DNA of 62,798 nt, taken from positions 1 through 62,798 of the forward strand of contig CAJUGD010000025.1 in NCBI GenBank assembly GCA_910586205.1, read 5' to 3'. The position numbers were made by a program, and so were the translations under genes. Each line of letters starts with the position of its first letter. Position 1 is the first letter of the stretch. The notes under the pieces are model-generated. The model was not told the origin of the DNA and made no database searches. It saw only the letters and a list, made by a program, of their open reading frames with translations. Source of the DNA: an uncultured Lachnospiraceae bacterium. Lineage in GTDB: Bacteria > Bacillota > Clostridia > Lachnospirales > Lachnospiraceae. Shown here piece by piece: positions 52,801 to 61,245 of the stretch.

Positions 52801-53679
52801 GAGCGTGTTTGAAAATTATTTGATTTTGGTTATTTTAACCAAATCAGGATTGAGGCAAGGCAAATAAAGCCCATATAAGTAAACGCCAGTTTGTCATAAC
52901 GTGTAGCAATTCGACGGAAAGCTTTCAGTTTGAGAAAAAGTTTCTCAACTAAATGGCGTTCTTTATAAAGCCACCAGTCACACCGGCGTTCAAATTTGGC
53001 TCCATTTCTTGATGGTATGGTGGGTTCACCCTTCCGACTGTAAATATAATCCAGCAGCTTGGTACTGTCGTATCCACGGTCTGCCACAACCTGACTCCCT
53101 TCTATATGAAGCCACTCCAGCATCGGAATGGCATAATTGATGTCGCTGCGCTGCCCTTCACTCAGCATGATCGATACCGGATATCCATAAGTATCTACTA
53201 CTGCATGGATTTTGTTGCTTGCTCCGCCGCGACTATGTCCAATTTCGTTTGGAGGCCCCCTTTTTTTGCCCCCGCACTGTGCTGGTGGGCCTGGACGATG
53301 GATGCATCCAGAAACAATTCTTCCAGTTCCGCCTCCAGGCTGAGCACCCGGAAGATATTATCCAGAATCCCGTCTTCAATCCATTTGCGGAATCGGCTGT
53401 ATACGGTTTTCCAGGGGCCATAACGCTCTGGGAGATCACGCCAGGGGGCGCCACTGCGGGCCATCCAGACCATAGCGTTTATCATTAAGCGGTTATCTTT
53501 GGAAGGCCGTCCGGGTTTATTGGTTTTTTCTGGTGGAAGCAAGAGAACAATTTGTTCCTATTGCTGATCGGTTAACTCATAACGCCTCGTCATAAGAAAC
53601 ACCCCTTTTTCTTTATTTTATCACAGAATTTGGGGTGAAAACATATGTTTTGTGCAAATTTTAATTTTCAGACACGCTC
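52801..53679 (-). mobile_element. IS5-family (IS427-group) insertion sequence, 879 bp
   Basis: Bounded by 18-bp inverted repeats with one mismatch (GAGCGTGTTTGAAAATTA at 52801-52818; complement ending GACACGCTC at 53662-53679) and flanked by TA on both sides. It encodes a transposase in two frames: orfA from 53593 and orfB ending at 52830. The frames meet at a slippery run (seven A then five G on the coding strand), where programmed frameshifting would join them. Its ends match the MITE at 14070-14233. Confidence 0.9.
52830..53593 (-). pseudogene. IS5-family DDE transposase (orfA/orfB), orfA with early stop
   Basis: orfA (DUF4096 plus the N-terminal DDE half: WKTVYSRFRKWIEDGI, FLDASIVQAHQHSAGAKKGG) starts at the ATG at 53593. 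It is interrupted by TAG at codon 12 (53558-53560), where a Trp is expected in DQQWEQI. orfB holds the rest: VVADRGYDSTKLLDYI (second Asp region) and YKERHLVEKLFLKLKAFRR with the final Glu. Frameshifting would be needed to join the halves, and the early stop probably inactivates this copy. Confidence 0.8.
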
Positions 53680-53731
53680 TAATAGAATTTGTAAGAATAA
53701 TTCTTGTTTATATGAATACAGGAGGATTGTT

Positions 53732-54577
53732 ATGCCCGAACAGCAGAAAAACCATATTTATGAAATCATTCAGGTTCCTGAATCTACAGGCGTGCGTTTT
53801 TTTACGGATCATGATACAGGAAGCTATTATCCGAACCACTGGCATGACGCCATTGAAATTATATATATGATAAAAGGAGAAGTGCATCTGACTGTAGAAT
53901 CTGCCAGTTATACTCTGCACCAGGGACAATGCCTTCTAATTAATTCCTGTGTAATTCATTCAACAAAATATACCTCTCCCAATATAGGAATTGTCTTTCA
54001 GATTCCTATGGATTTTATTAAAATGTATATTCCTGATGTAGCGCAACTGCAATTTTTTCTAGGCGACCCCAGTGATAACCCGATTCGGCAGACAAAGATT
54101 GATAGGTTTAAAGAAACTTTGACACAAATGCAGGTTGCCGATGATATCCGTCCGGAAGGTTATCTTTTACGCTTTAACAGCCTGCTTTTCGAGGTATTAT
54201 TTCAACTTTATCACAATTTCAGTGTAAAAGTTTTCCGGACAAATCTGAATCACAAAACAAAAGATTTAAACCGGCTAAACAGTATCCTTAGTTATACCAA
54301 TAAAAACTATAACCGTCCCATATCCATTGATGAAATTTCCCAAATAGCTTTTTTGGAGTCCGGGTATTTCTGCCGTTTTTTTAAGAAGCACATGGGGCTT
54401 ACATTTTTAGAGTACTTAAATGAAGTACGCCTGTCCCATATTTATCAAGACTTAATTACTACGACGGATACTCTGCAAGATATTCTGGAACGTCATAGTT
54501 TTACAAATTATAAATTATTCCGCAGGGTATTCTTTGAACACTTTCATACAACCCCTTCACAAATCAGAAAAAGGTAA
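53732..54577 (+). CDS. AraC-family transcriptional regulator
   Basis: A 281-aa regulator: an N-terminal cupin ligand domain (about residues 20-110, HWHDAIEIIYMIKGEVHLTV) and a C-terminal double helix-turn-helix (about 185-281, ISIDEISQIAFLESGYFCRFFKKHMGLTF and LQDILERHSFTNYKLFRRVF). AGGAGGATTGTT precedes the ATG at 53732. It probably controlled the divergent GPH sugar symporter, now a pseudogene. The IS between it and the promoter at 52723-52750 should alter its expression. Confidence 0.88.
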   Translation: MPEQQKNHIYEIIQVPESTGVRFFTDHDTGSYYPNHWHDAIEIIYMIKGEVHLTVESASYTLHQGQCLLINSCVIHSTKYTSPNIGIVFQIPMDFIKMYIPDVAQLQFFLGDPSDNPIRQTKIDRFKETLTQMQVADDIRPEGYLLRFNSLLFEVLFQLYHNFSVKVFRTNLNHKTKDLNRLNSILSYTNKNYNRPISIDEISQIAFLESGYFCRFFKKHMGLTFLEYLNEVRLSHIYQDLITTTDTLQDILERHSFTNYKLFRRVFFEHFHTTPSQIRKR

Positions 54578-55077
54578 AATAAGCCATAGAAATCACCCTT
54601 CACCAGTATATATAACGCCATAACACTATAAATTTAAGAGAGTTATGGTGCTAAAACTTAAAGGCGGGAAATTATATCCTATTGTAAGTGCACTATTTGC
54701 GTACTTATGTTCTGTGGAATATTACTATTGACATTTACTAACAAGAATTGTAACATAACATCAAATAACTTACCCGGGGATACTGGATCGTTATGAAATG
54801 CATTTTCAGCAACACCAACAGCCGGAAAGTCATACAGCAGATATTCGGAGACACTCGTCTCCAGACAAAATGGACAAAATCAGGGGAATGTGGACAATAG
54901 TATTTACAAAAGGCCTTCTATGGAAAATATTACAAGCCATAAAGGCCTTTTTAATATAAGCTCTGCCCATTCCGCCTCCTTGACACGTGAAAACATAGCA
55001 TTCATGAGCAGAGACTGGGCAATCAGAATATTGCCTCCCAGAACATGGCTACGGCAAATCAATGAAAGGAAACTCCC
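54578..55077. other. gap with terminator and an unrecognised open stretch
   Basis: Five hundred bp between araC and the phosphoesterase gene. A 53-codon open stretch beginning at an ATG near 54797 ends inside the terminator at 54908-54952; it has no ribosome site or known domain and may be a remnant. Confidence 0.4.
54908..54952 (+). terminator. intrinsic terminator
   Basis: AAAAGGCCTT (54908-54917) pairs with AAGGCCTTTT (54942-54951), extended inside by CTATGG/CCATA, and is followed by Ts. Confidence 0.75.
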
Positions 55078-56208
55078 ATGACTGATAAATCCTATCTTAC
55101 ATTTAACTCCGACGGAAATTTTAAAATCATGATTATTACCGATATTCAGGACAGCCTCCATTTGTCACCCTATACTGCCCAGCTAATCACCAGGGCTTTG
55201 GACCAGGAGAAACCCGATCTGGTAGTTTTGGGTGGAGATAATATCTGCGGGTTTGCGCCTTCCTTATCCATAAATCCGGAATATGTGAAACAAAGCATGG
55301 CTGCCTTCCTTAGTCCTATAAAAGACCGGTCAATCCCCTTTTGTGTAGTGTTTGGAAATCACGATACCACCAGAGTCATGTCAAAGACAGAACAGATGGA
55401 ATATTTTCGAAGCTATGACAACTGTTATGCCCAGCTAGGCACTATTGGAGACCGAGTGGGCAATTATCATTTGCTTTTAAAAGACAGCCAGGAACAGCAG
55501 TTTATCTTCAACCTCTGGTTCTTGGACTCTGGTGAGTATGCTGACGGCAAAATTAGTCATGGCTACGCATCTGCGACCAGTGATCAGATTGATTGGTACG
55601 AAGAAACTTCCAAGGAGCTCAGGGAAACTCAGGACTCGGCTCCCATACCTGCTTTTCTCTTTCAGCATATACCCATACCTGAGATATACCAGGTATTATC
55701 CCTTGTCTCAAAAGATACTCCAGGAGCTATCCAAGGACACCGTACATATAAGAACCAGTATTATGTGATTAACCCTGAATGTGTGACCGCAGGCACCATG
55801 GAAGAAGCCCCCTGCCCGCCGGATAAAAACAGCGGACAGTTTGAAAGCTGGAAGAACCAGGGGGACATTGTGGCTGCCTTTTTCGGCCATGATCATTTAA
55901 ATGATTTTGATAGTGTTTATGAGGGTATCCGGCTGGTATATACCCCTGGAGCTGGCTTTTATTCCTACGGAAAAAGGGGAGGCCATGGGGTACGCATCAT
56001 TGAACTCAATGAAAACAATCTGCCAGATTTCACTACAAGAATGGTCTATTTCCAGGATCTGTCAGACCAGCGTATTCCATGGTATCTGGAGCGGTTGGGG
56101 TCACAAATTCTTTCTGCCGGGGCCGGAATCCTCCTATTATTCTTATGCATTGTGATCCTGATCTGCCGAACAGTCACCAGGCATTTCCTGGCCACCCGTA
56201 AAAAATAA
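55078..56208 (+). CDS. calcineurin-like metallophosphoesterase with C-terminal membrane anchor
   Basis: A 376-aa protein of the metallophosphoesterase superfamily. The metal ligands are in ITDIQDS near residue 20, VLGGDNICG near 58, FGNHDT near 98, FQHIPIPE near 200 and FFGHDHLNDF near 268. A single C-terminal helix (AGAGILLLFLCIVILICR, about 345-362) followed by Arg/Lys anchors it, with the enzyme probably cytoplasmic since no signal peptide is seen. AAAGGAAACTCCC precedes the ATG. Substrate unknown (phospholipid, nucleotide or nucleic acid are all possible). Convergent with the NACHT gene; the stops lie 10 bp apart. Confidence 0.85.
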   Translation: MTDKSYLTFNSDGNFKIMIITDIQDSLHLSPYTAQLITRALDQEKPDLVVLGGDNICGFAPSLSINPEYVKQSMAAFLSPIKDRSIPFCVVFGNHDTTRVMSKTEQMEYFRSYDNCYAQLGTIGDRVGNYHLLLKDSQEQQFIFNLWFLDSGEYADGKISHGYASATSDQIDWYEETSKELRETQDSAPIPAFLFQHIPIPEIYQVLSLVSKDTPGAIQGHRTYKNQYYVINPECVTAGTMEEAPCPPDKNSGQFESWKNQGDIVAAFFGHDHLNDFDSVYEGIRLVYTPGAGFYSYGKRGGHGVRIIELNENNLPDFTTRMVYFQDLSDQRIPWYLERLGSQILSAGAGILLLFLCIVILICRTVTRHFLATRKK

Positions 56209-56218
56209 CTGTAAGTTT

Positions 56219-59200
56219 TTACTGCCCGAAGGGTGAATCTTCACAATATAGAATTCCAAATTCATGGAATAATTCAGCCACTGATTCACTTTTACAAGCC
56301 TTCAGCCATCGGTCATCCACAAGGAAGTTCTGGCGAACCATTTTCAAATACCTTTTTTGTCCCTCACTTGTCTGAAATTCCGAGAATAGAGCCAGGTCAG
56401 CAACATTATTGCTGTCCCCTCTCTGAGAAACTGCTTCTAGCAGCTGACAGTCCCTGGTCATTTTTTCTTTTGCACTGCTGCCTATGTAACAGACCGTCGT
56501 CACTACAATAAAGGAAAACACCAGTGCCGTCACTGATTTAATGCCAAAATTGGCTGAAGACATGGTAAATATAGCTCCGGCTGACAAGATCGCAGAAATC
56601 AGCAAAAATGATTTCAATGCCAGAATCCAGCATCCAGCATGGATAAACTTCCCACGGTGGGCCGCCCGGCATTTTTCTGCAATCCCAAGATACATATAAT
56701 CCGTCACCGGAATCCACAATCCCACCATCAGGATCGCCGCCAGGATACAATGATACCACTGAAACCATGGGGCAATAGATTGAGGCCAGAGTAAAAGCAG
56801 AAGCATAGAAAACAAAATCACCACAGATGGCCGAACTCTTACCCAATCTAATAATACTGGCAAAAATTCGCCAAGACTCCCATTCCCGGCTGCTTTGAAA
56901 AAGCCTTTGAAAAAACAGAATTTCTTGTTTTGCGCCAGCATTTTCACCAGTTCGCCCACAGTCATCCACCTAGATGATTTGCCAAATATTTCCAAATACA
57001 CATCTTCTGCATACTTGCACTGTACCATCCACGCCTTAAAGGAACCAGCAAAAATCAGAAAACCCACTAATTTAATCGCTAAAAACAATACGTTTTTTCT
57101 ATTCAGAAGAACTTGATTCCACAGCAGAACCATATTGGCCACAAACATCCCCAAAAAGCACAGATACAGTCCCCACGTTACCGCAATATCCTGATATCTA
57201 AATTGTACAAAGCTACAAAACCGTTTCCCGATGCTCCCCTCCATCCCTTGAAAAAGGCTCTTGTAGAAAGTCTGATTGTCGTATAGTTCAGAAATATATT
57301 GGGTCAAAAAATACTTCTTTATCTGCAATTCCAGCAAGAATATCCGAGAATCTTCTTTGTCTTTCTTAAAACAGGTAAAGGTATAATTTAGCGCCTTCTG
57401 AAATAAAAGATTGCCATCCTGGATCATCCCATAGCTGTCAAGCAGCCTCTTTTTTAGCCAATCGGATTCTCCTTGAAATATCTTTTCCAGAATTATTTTC
57501 TGAGTTTCCAAGTTACAATAGGCGCTTACTTTTACCAAAAACAGTTTCATCCGGAAATCTTCTTTTTCTTTGTGGAACATAACAAAATCATCCAGGATTC
57601 CATGGCTTAAACAAGGCGGATCGTAACCAGATAGAGCTCTGGGCGGGTAAAGTAATTCCAAGAAATTATCTGCAATATACTCCAGCAGTGTCAGCTGCTC
57701 ATTGTAGCCCATATTATGACAAAACCGGGTATAATGGCCCACAAAACTTTGCAGCTGATCCGGGGTGCCAGATAAATACATGGCCATAACCGGTGCCAGA
57801 TGGGCATCCTCTGCAATTAGCAAAGGATTGGGGACACCGGATAACGCTCCTCTTCCACGGGACAAGACGGTAAAATGCTTCCAGTATTCCATTCCTTTCC
57901 CATTTTTGCATCCCAATGCCATGAAGAAACGCCAATACCAGTCATGATAAAAGCTCACCTCTTTTCCCTGCCCTCTTTTTAAAATTTTCATGGAAACTAG
58001 CAGTTCTCCCAACAGCCTATCCTGTCTGGTGGGAAAAAGTCTGTCCATATTAGGAAAACACCGATTGACCATGTGATGTTTCTTGTAATCATTGTACACG
58101 TTCCTGGAAAATCGCTTCACCATCTCATCTTCTATATGGTAATTGGCTCTTTGAAAACTTAAGGAAAAATAGTGTTTAAGTAGTTCATAAGGATTCGCTT
58201 CGCAGGCACTGCTCACAGCGCCGAATTCCTTTATTTTAATGATAATTCCAAGAAAAAATGGATATTCTGCAATAGGTTTACTACAGATTTCCCGGCTCTG
58301 GATTTGAAAAACTTTGAGAAGCTTCTTTAAACTATATTTCTCTAAATGGCTTATATAATAGGTTTTGAGGATTCCCTTGAACGGATCAATATGTGCCTCT
58401 ATGGGGGTGGTCGTCAGGACACATAAATTGTTTCCTATCACCTGATGAAGTATGCAGAGTAATGACAAAACATCCGTCCTAGTGGAATAGGTGATTACCT
58501 CATTCATCCCATCCAGCAAAAAAAGCAACCTTCCTTCATCGTAAAGTTTGTCAAGTTTCTTGTTTACTTTTTCCCATTCTGTGATCCGAAAACCCAGGGC
58601 ATAAACATAAAATTCGTGCAAAATATCAGAAATCACTTCCCCATTTTCCTGGCTGCTGCAGGCTACATTGAGATGCTGTAGATCATCTTTGAATTTCTTC
58701 ACCTCGGACAGCTTCACATAAATAGGAATTCTCGGTGGAATCCGTGTGATGTATCTCCATGCAGGGAAGGATTTCAGATATTTTAAAGAAAATGGAATAA
58801 AACTGTATGCAAGAGTAAGCAATGCCAAGGTTTTTCCCATTCCTGACCTTCCGACCATCAGAATTATATTGCTGTCAAATTCTCTAGCTTTTGGGGAATG
58901 ATGTATATTACTAAGCAATGTATGTAAGGATTCCACTAACAAGACTGGATTCTGGGAGCCCTCTGCTGTACAATATCCTTCATATTCCTTTGCCAAGATT
59001 TTGGCCAGCTTATATCTGCGTTTCTTTCCTATGTCATTATTATTCAGATTGCTGTTTTTGTATAGTTTCCGAATATTGGTTTCAATCTCAGAGTATAGGG
59101 GGAATATGTCTTCATCATAGTCTCCCATAACCTTTTTAGTAAGAAAAACTATGACAGCTATCTGGATAAAGCACAAAGGAGCTTCCAGAAGCGGTACTGC

Positions 59201-59695
59201 TTTTGACGGGACTGAAATGCTCTTAACCCTGATCATGACAGCATAGTTCTGAATCTCCAGTACTAAATCATCCAAATTCTGCACATAAAACATAAACTGT
59301 TTTAGATCAAATCCTGTCACATACAGAATCATACCTATGATAAATCCATATTTAAGTACTGTATATTTTTGGTCAAAAGACCCAGGGCTTCTTTGACATC
59401 CCCAGAATACAATAGCTGCCATGACAATTAAAAAATAGTTCCATAATCTGCCGCTGTATGTGGCGGCAAGAAACAGAATTATAGTCAGAATCAATGCCAG
59501 GGTGTTGATAAATGCAGACCTACGAAACAGAAAAGTGGATAGCCGTACACGTGTCGCAAAGCCACTCCTGGATGACATAGTTATCTGGCGACCGCCGCCA
59601 GACTCAAAATTCCCGCAGTTTGCTACATTGCAAGCCGAAGATCCCGTATGTGTGCTGCGAGAACTTTGATTTGGTAATACAGATTTTTGCTTCAT
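56219..59695 (-). CDS. membrane-embedded NACHT-domain NTPase
   Basis: A 1158-aa protein, probably a STAND-class sensor. Four hydrophobic segments in the first 190 residues (about 62-80, 85-100, 114-128, 173-187) are followed by the NTPase: Walker A GRSGMGKT (282-289) and Walker B LLFLLDGMNEV (390-400), the latter with the acidic pair typical of NACHT rather than AP-ATPases. Residues about 500-830 are helical and may be the sensor repeats. At least five more membrane segments lie at about 855-1090. AAAGGAG 11 bp upstream marks the start. Bacterial NACHT proteins are antiphage sensors; here a membrane-damaging effector is inferred. Confidence 0.78.
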   Translation of the reverse strand: MKQKSVLPNQSSRSTHTGSSACNVANCGNFESGGGRQITMSSRSGFATRVRLSTFLFRRSAFINTLALILTIILFLAATYSGRLWNYFLIVMAAIVFWGCQRSPGSFDQKYTVLKYGFIIGMILYVTGFDLKQFMFYVQNLDDLVLEIQNYAVMIRVKSISVPSKAVPLLEAPLCFIQIAVIVFLTKKVMGDYDEDIFPLYSEIETNIRKLYKNSNLNNNDIGKKRRYKLAKILAKEYEGYCTAEGSQNPVLLVESLHTLLSNIHHSPKAREFDSNIILMVGRSGMGKTLALLTLAYSFIPFSLKYLKSFPAWRYITRIPPRIPIYVKLSEVKKFKDDLQHLNVACSSQENGEVISDILHEFYVYALGFRITEWEKVNKKLDKLYDEGRLLFLLDGMNEVITYSTRTDVLSLLCILHQVIGNNLCVLTTTPIEAHIDPFKGILKTYYISHLEKYSLKKLLKVFQIQSREICSKPIAEYPFFLGIIIKIKEFGAVSSACEANPYELLKHYFSLSFQRANYHIEDEMVKRFSRNVYNDYKKHHMVNRCFPNMDRLFPTRQDRLLGELLVSMKILKRGQGKEVSFYHDWYWRFFMALGCKNGKGMEYWKHFTVLSRGRGALSGVPNPLLIAEDAHLAPVMAMYLSGTPDQLQSFVGHYTRFCHNMGYNEQLTLLEYIADNFLELLYPPRALSGYDPPCLSHGILDDFVMFHKEKEDFRMKLFLVKVSAYCNLETQKIILEKIFQGESDWLKKRLLDSYGMIQDGNLLFQKALNYTFTCFKKDKEDSRIFLLELQIKKYFLTQYISELYDNQTFYKSLFQGMEGSIGKRFCSFVQFRYQDIAVTWGLYLCFLGMFVANMVLLWNQVLLNRKNVLFLAIKLVGFLIFAGSFKAWMVQCKYAEDVYLEIFGKSSRWMTVGELVKMLAQNKKFCFFKGFFKAAGNGSLGEFLPVLLDWVRVRPSVVILFSMLLLLLWPQSIAPWFQWYHCILAAILMVGLWIPVTDYMYLGIAEKCRAAHRGKFIHAGCWILALKSFLLISAILSAGAIFTMSSANFGIKSVTALVFSFIVVTTVCYIGSSAKEKMTRDCQLLEAVSQRGDSNNVADLALFSEFQTSEGQKRYLKMVRQNFLVDDRWLKACKSESVAELFHEFGILYCEDSPFGQ

Positions 59696-60309
59696 GATTT
59701 ATTGTACTCCTTTGTGCATTAGTACATATCGTCTTCTATGATATTAGATTGTTCAAGCCTGCCATAAACTTCTCTCTATCCTTGACCAGCACTTTCATGA
59801 CTTCCATACCTTGTTCGACTATCCATTTCATAGAGTCCATGCGTTTCCTAATCAATTCAATTAATTTTTGGTTTTCTATCTTGCAAACTTTATCCAACTG
59901 TCCCACTATTACGTCCTACGTAATAGTGGTTGCCTATCAGTCATTGCTTATCGATTACAAACATAGTAATTACGTTTATCTTCCATCAGACATTATCCCA
60001 TTTCTATGTGGAAAGATACAGCTTCCCTATAGTTCTTATACTAACATCGGCAATAAGAATTTGCAAGTTTATCTGATATAAAAATCTTTTGTCCATTACA
60101 ATTTGCTATTCTAAACTATATCTTTCACTATACTCATATCTATAACATCTGTTAGTCGATCTGTCACTATGATACATTTCTGGATTTATAGTGGCATCTT
60201 ACCAATATTCACAGACCATATGAAGCTGCTGTAACCTGACTTTTACAGTTTTATAATCAAAACACTCTACATAGTCTGAAAACAAGGTATTTGTAGGGTG
60301 TTCTTTGTG
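59696..60309. other. NACHT upstream region with a perfect palindrome
   Basis: About 610 bp without a supported gene; a 110-codon plus-strand open frame here lacks a ribosome site and crosses the palindrome. A second hairpin, AACACTCTACA with TGTAGGGTGTT (60261-60302), sits just past the transposase remnant and is probably its terminator or an IS end. Confidence 0.5.
59903..59929. promoter_or_regulatory. 27-bp perfect palindrome upstream of the NACHT gene
   Basis: CCACTATTACGT, a 3-nt centre, and ACGTAATAGTGG: a perfect 12-bp inverted repeat about 208 bp upstream of the NACHT start. There is no U-tract, so an operator or a cruciform site is more likely than a terminator. Confidence 0.55.
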
Positions 60310-60944
60310 TTATGCTTTTTTACTTAATTCCATTTCTTTAAAAAATCTCTTGAAGTCTTCCTGCTTTGCGTAAGCATAATAAAAGTTTATCCCAAAGGTT
60401 TCCTGTATCCGCTGGTAATTCAAAGCAACCTGATCTTCATTGCTGAATTTCAGCCCCGACACCATCTTCCCACTTTTTTGATCCAATATCTCCTCATACC
60501 GGAGCTTTCCGCCCACATCCAGCAGGCGTATATAACCGCCTCTTTCCAGAAGACAGTTTGCTCCCCGTAGCGCTCTGCTATCCTTTCCACAGACAGCCTG
60601 CATGATCCCATTCCGTTCTGTATCAGACGCAGAATCACAAGTGTTACAAAACAGATCAGGAAGTGGGTCCGGATATGCTTCCGTTTGTTCAAATAGATTG
60701 GCCTTGCATCAAAATCACTTTTCATGATCCGGAAGGGTTCTTTAATGCGCCATAGTCTATGATATACTTCACGGATCTTTTCCGTATCATAATCCAGTTC
60801 GCTGGTTATAACGGCAAAATATCCGTCATAGCGTGCGTCTTTTTGTGCTTTTTCCTGGTCTACCGCGGATATTTAACGGTCTGCTTTTTATCCAGTATTT
60901 CACCCGTTTCTTTTAGAACCGTTTCTTCTTTAATGTACCAGTCC
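60310..60944 (-). pseudogene. IS1634/IS4-type transposase remnant
   Basis: Pieces of a DDE transposase remain in several frames: DARYDGYFAVITSELDYD, then VYHRLWRIKEPFRIMKSD and YLNKRKHIRTHFLICFVTL, and a last piece ending FKRFFKEMELSKKA. At least two frameshifts and one stop separate them. The N-terminal half is missing and is replaced by an IS256-type N-terminus. Confidence 0.75.
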
Positions 60945-61108
60945 TTTTTCTGATTTTTCTGATAACCAAGGGAGACATCCAGCTCCGCCTCCATAAGTTC
61001 CTGAAGAATGTCTTTAAAACTTTATTTAAGAAGATAGTAGACATTTGCAGCACTGGAAATGTTATTTTCTGAAATAATCTGTCGGATTTGCTCCTTAACG
61101 ACTGCCAT
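60945..61108 (-). pseudogene. IS256-type (mutator) transposase N-terminal remnant
   Basis: The start at 61108 with AAAAGGAGTATTTTT is intact. The protein reads MAVVKEQIRQIISENNISSA and, after an in-frame TAA, SFKDILQELMEAELDVSLGY, the opening of an IS256 transposase. At QKNQKKDWY it passes without a visible boundary into the IS1634/IS4-type remnant. Confidence 0.75.
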
Positions 61109-61245
61109 AAAAATACTCCTTTTGATAAGAATTGTCATACCTGAATTTTTACCCAAAAGGTTTTGAAGCAATTTATCAGTCGGATAATTTTCAAATACAA
61201 AATGACCTCTTTTATTATGATTTTTCCTTTTCTAATAACATTGCA

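Noticed and set aside
59749..60081. A 110-codon plus-strand open frame upstream of the NACHT gene
   Set aside because: No ribosome site, no domain, and it spans a perfect palindrome; likely chance in AT-rich DNA.
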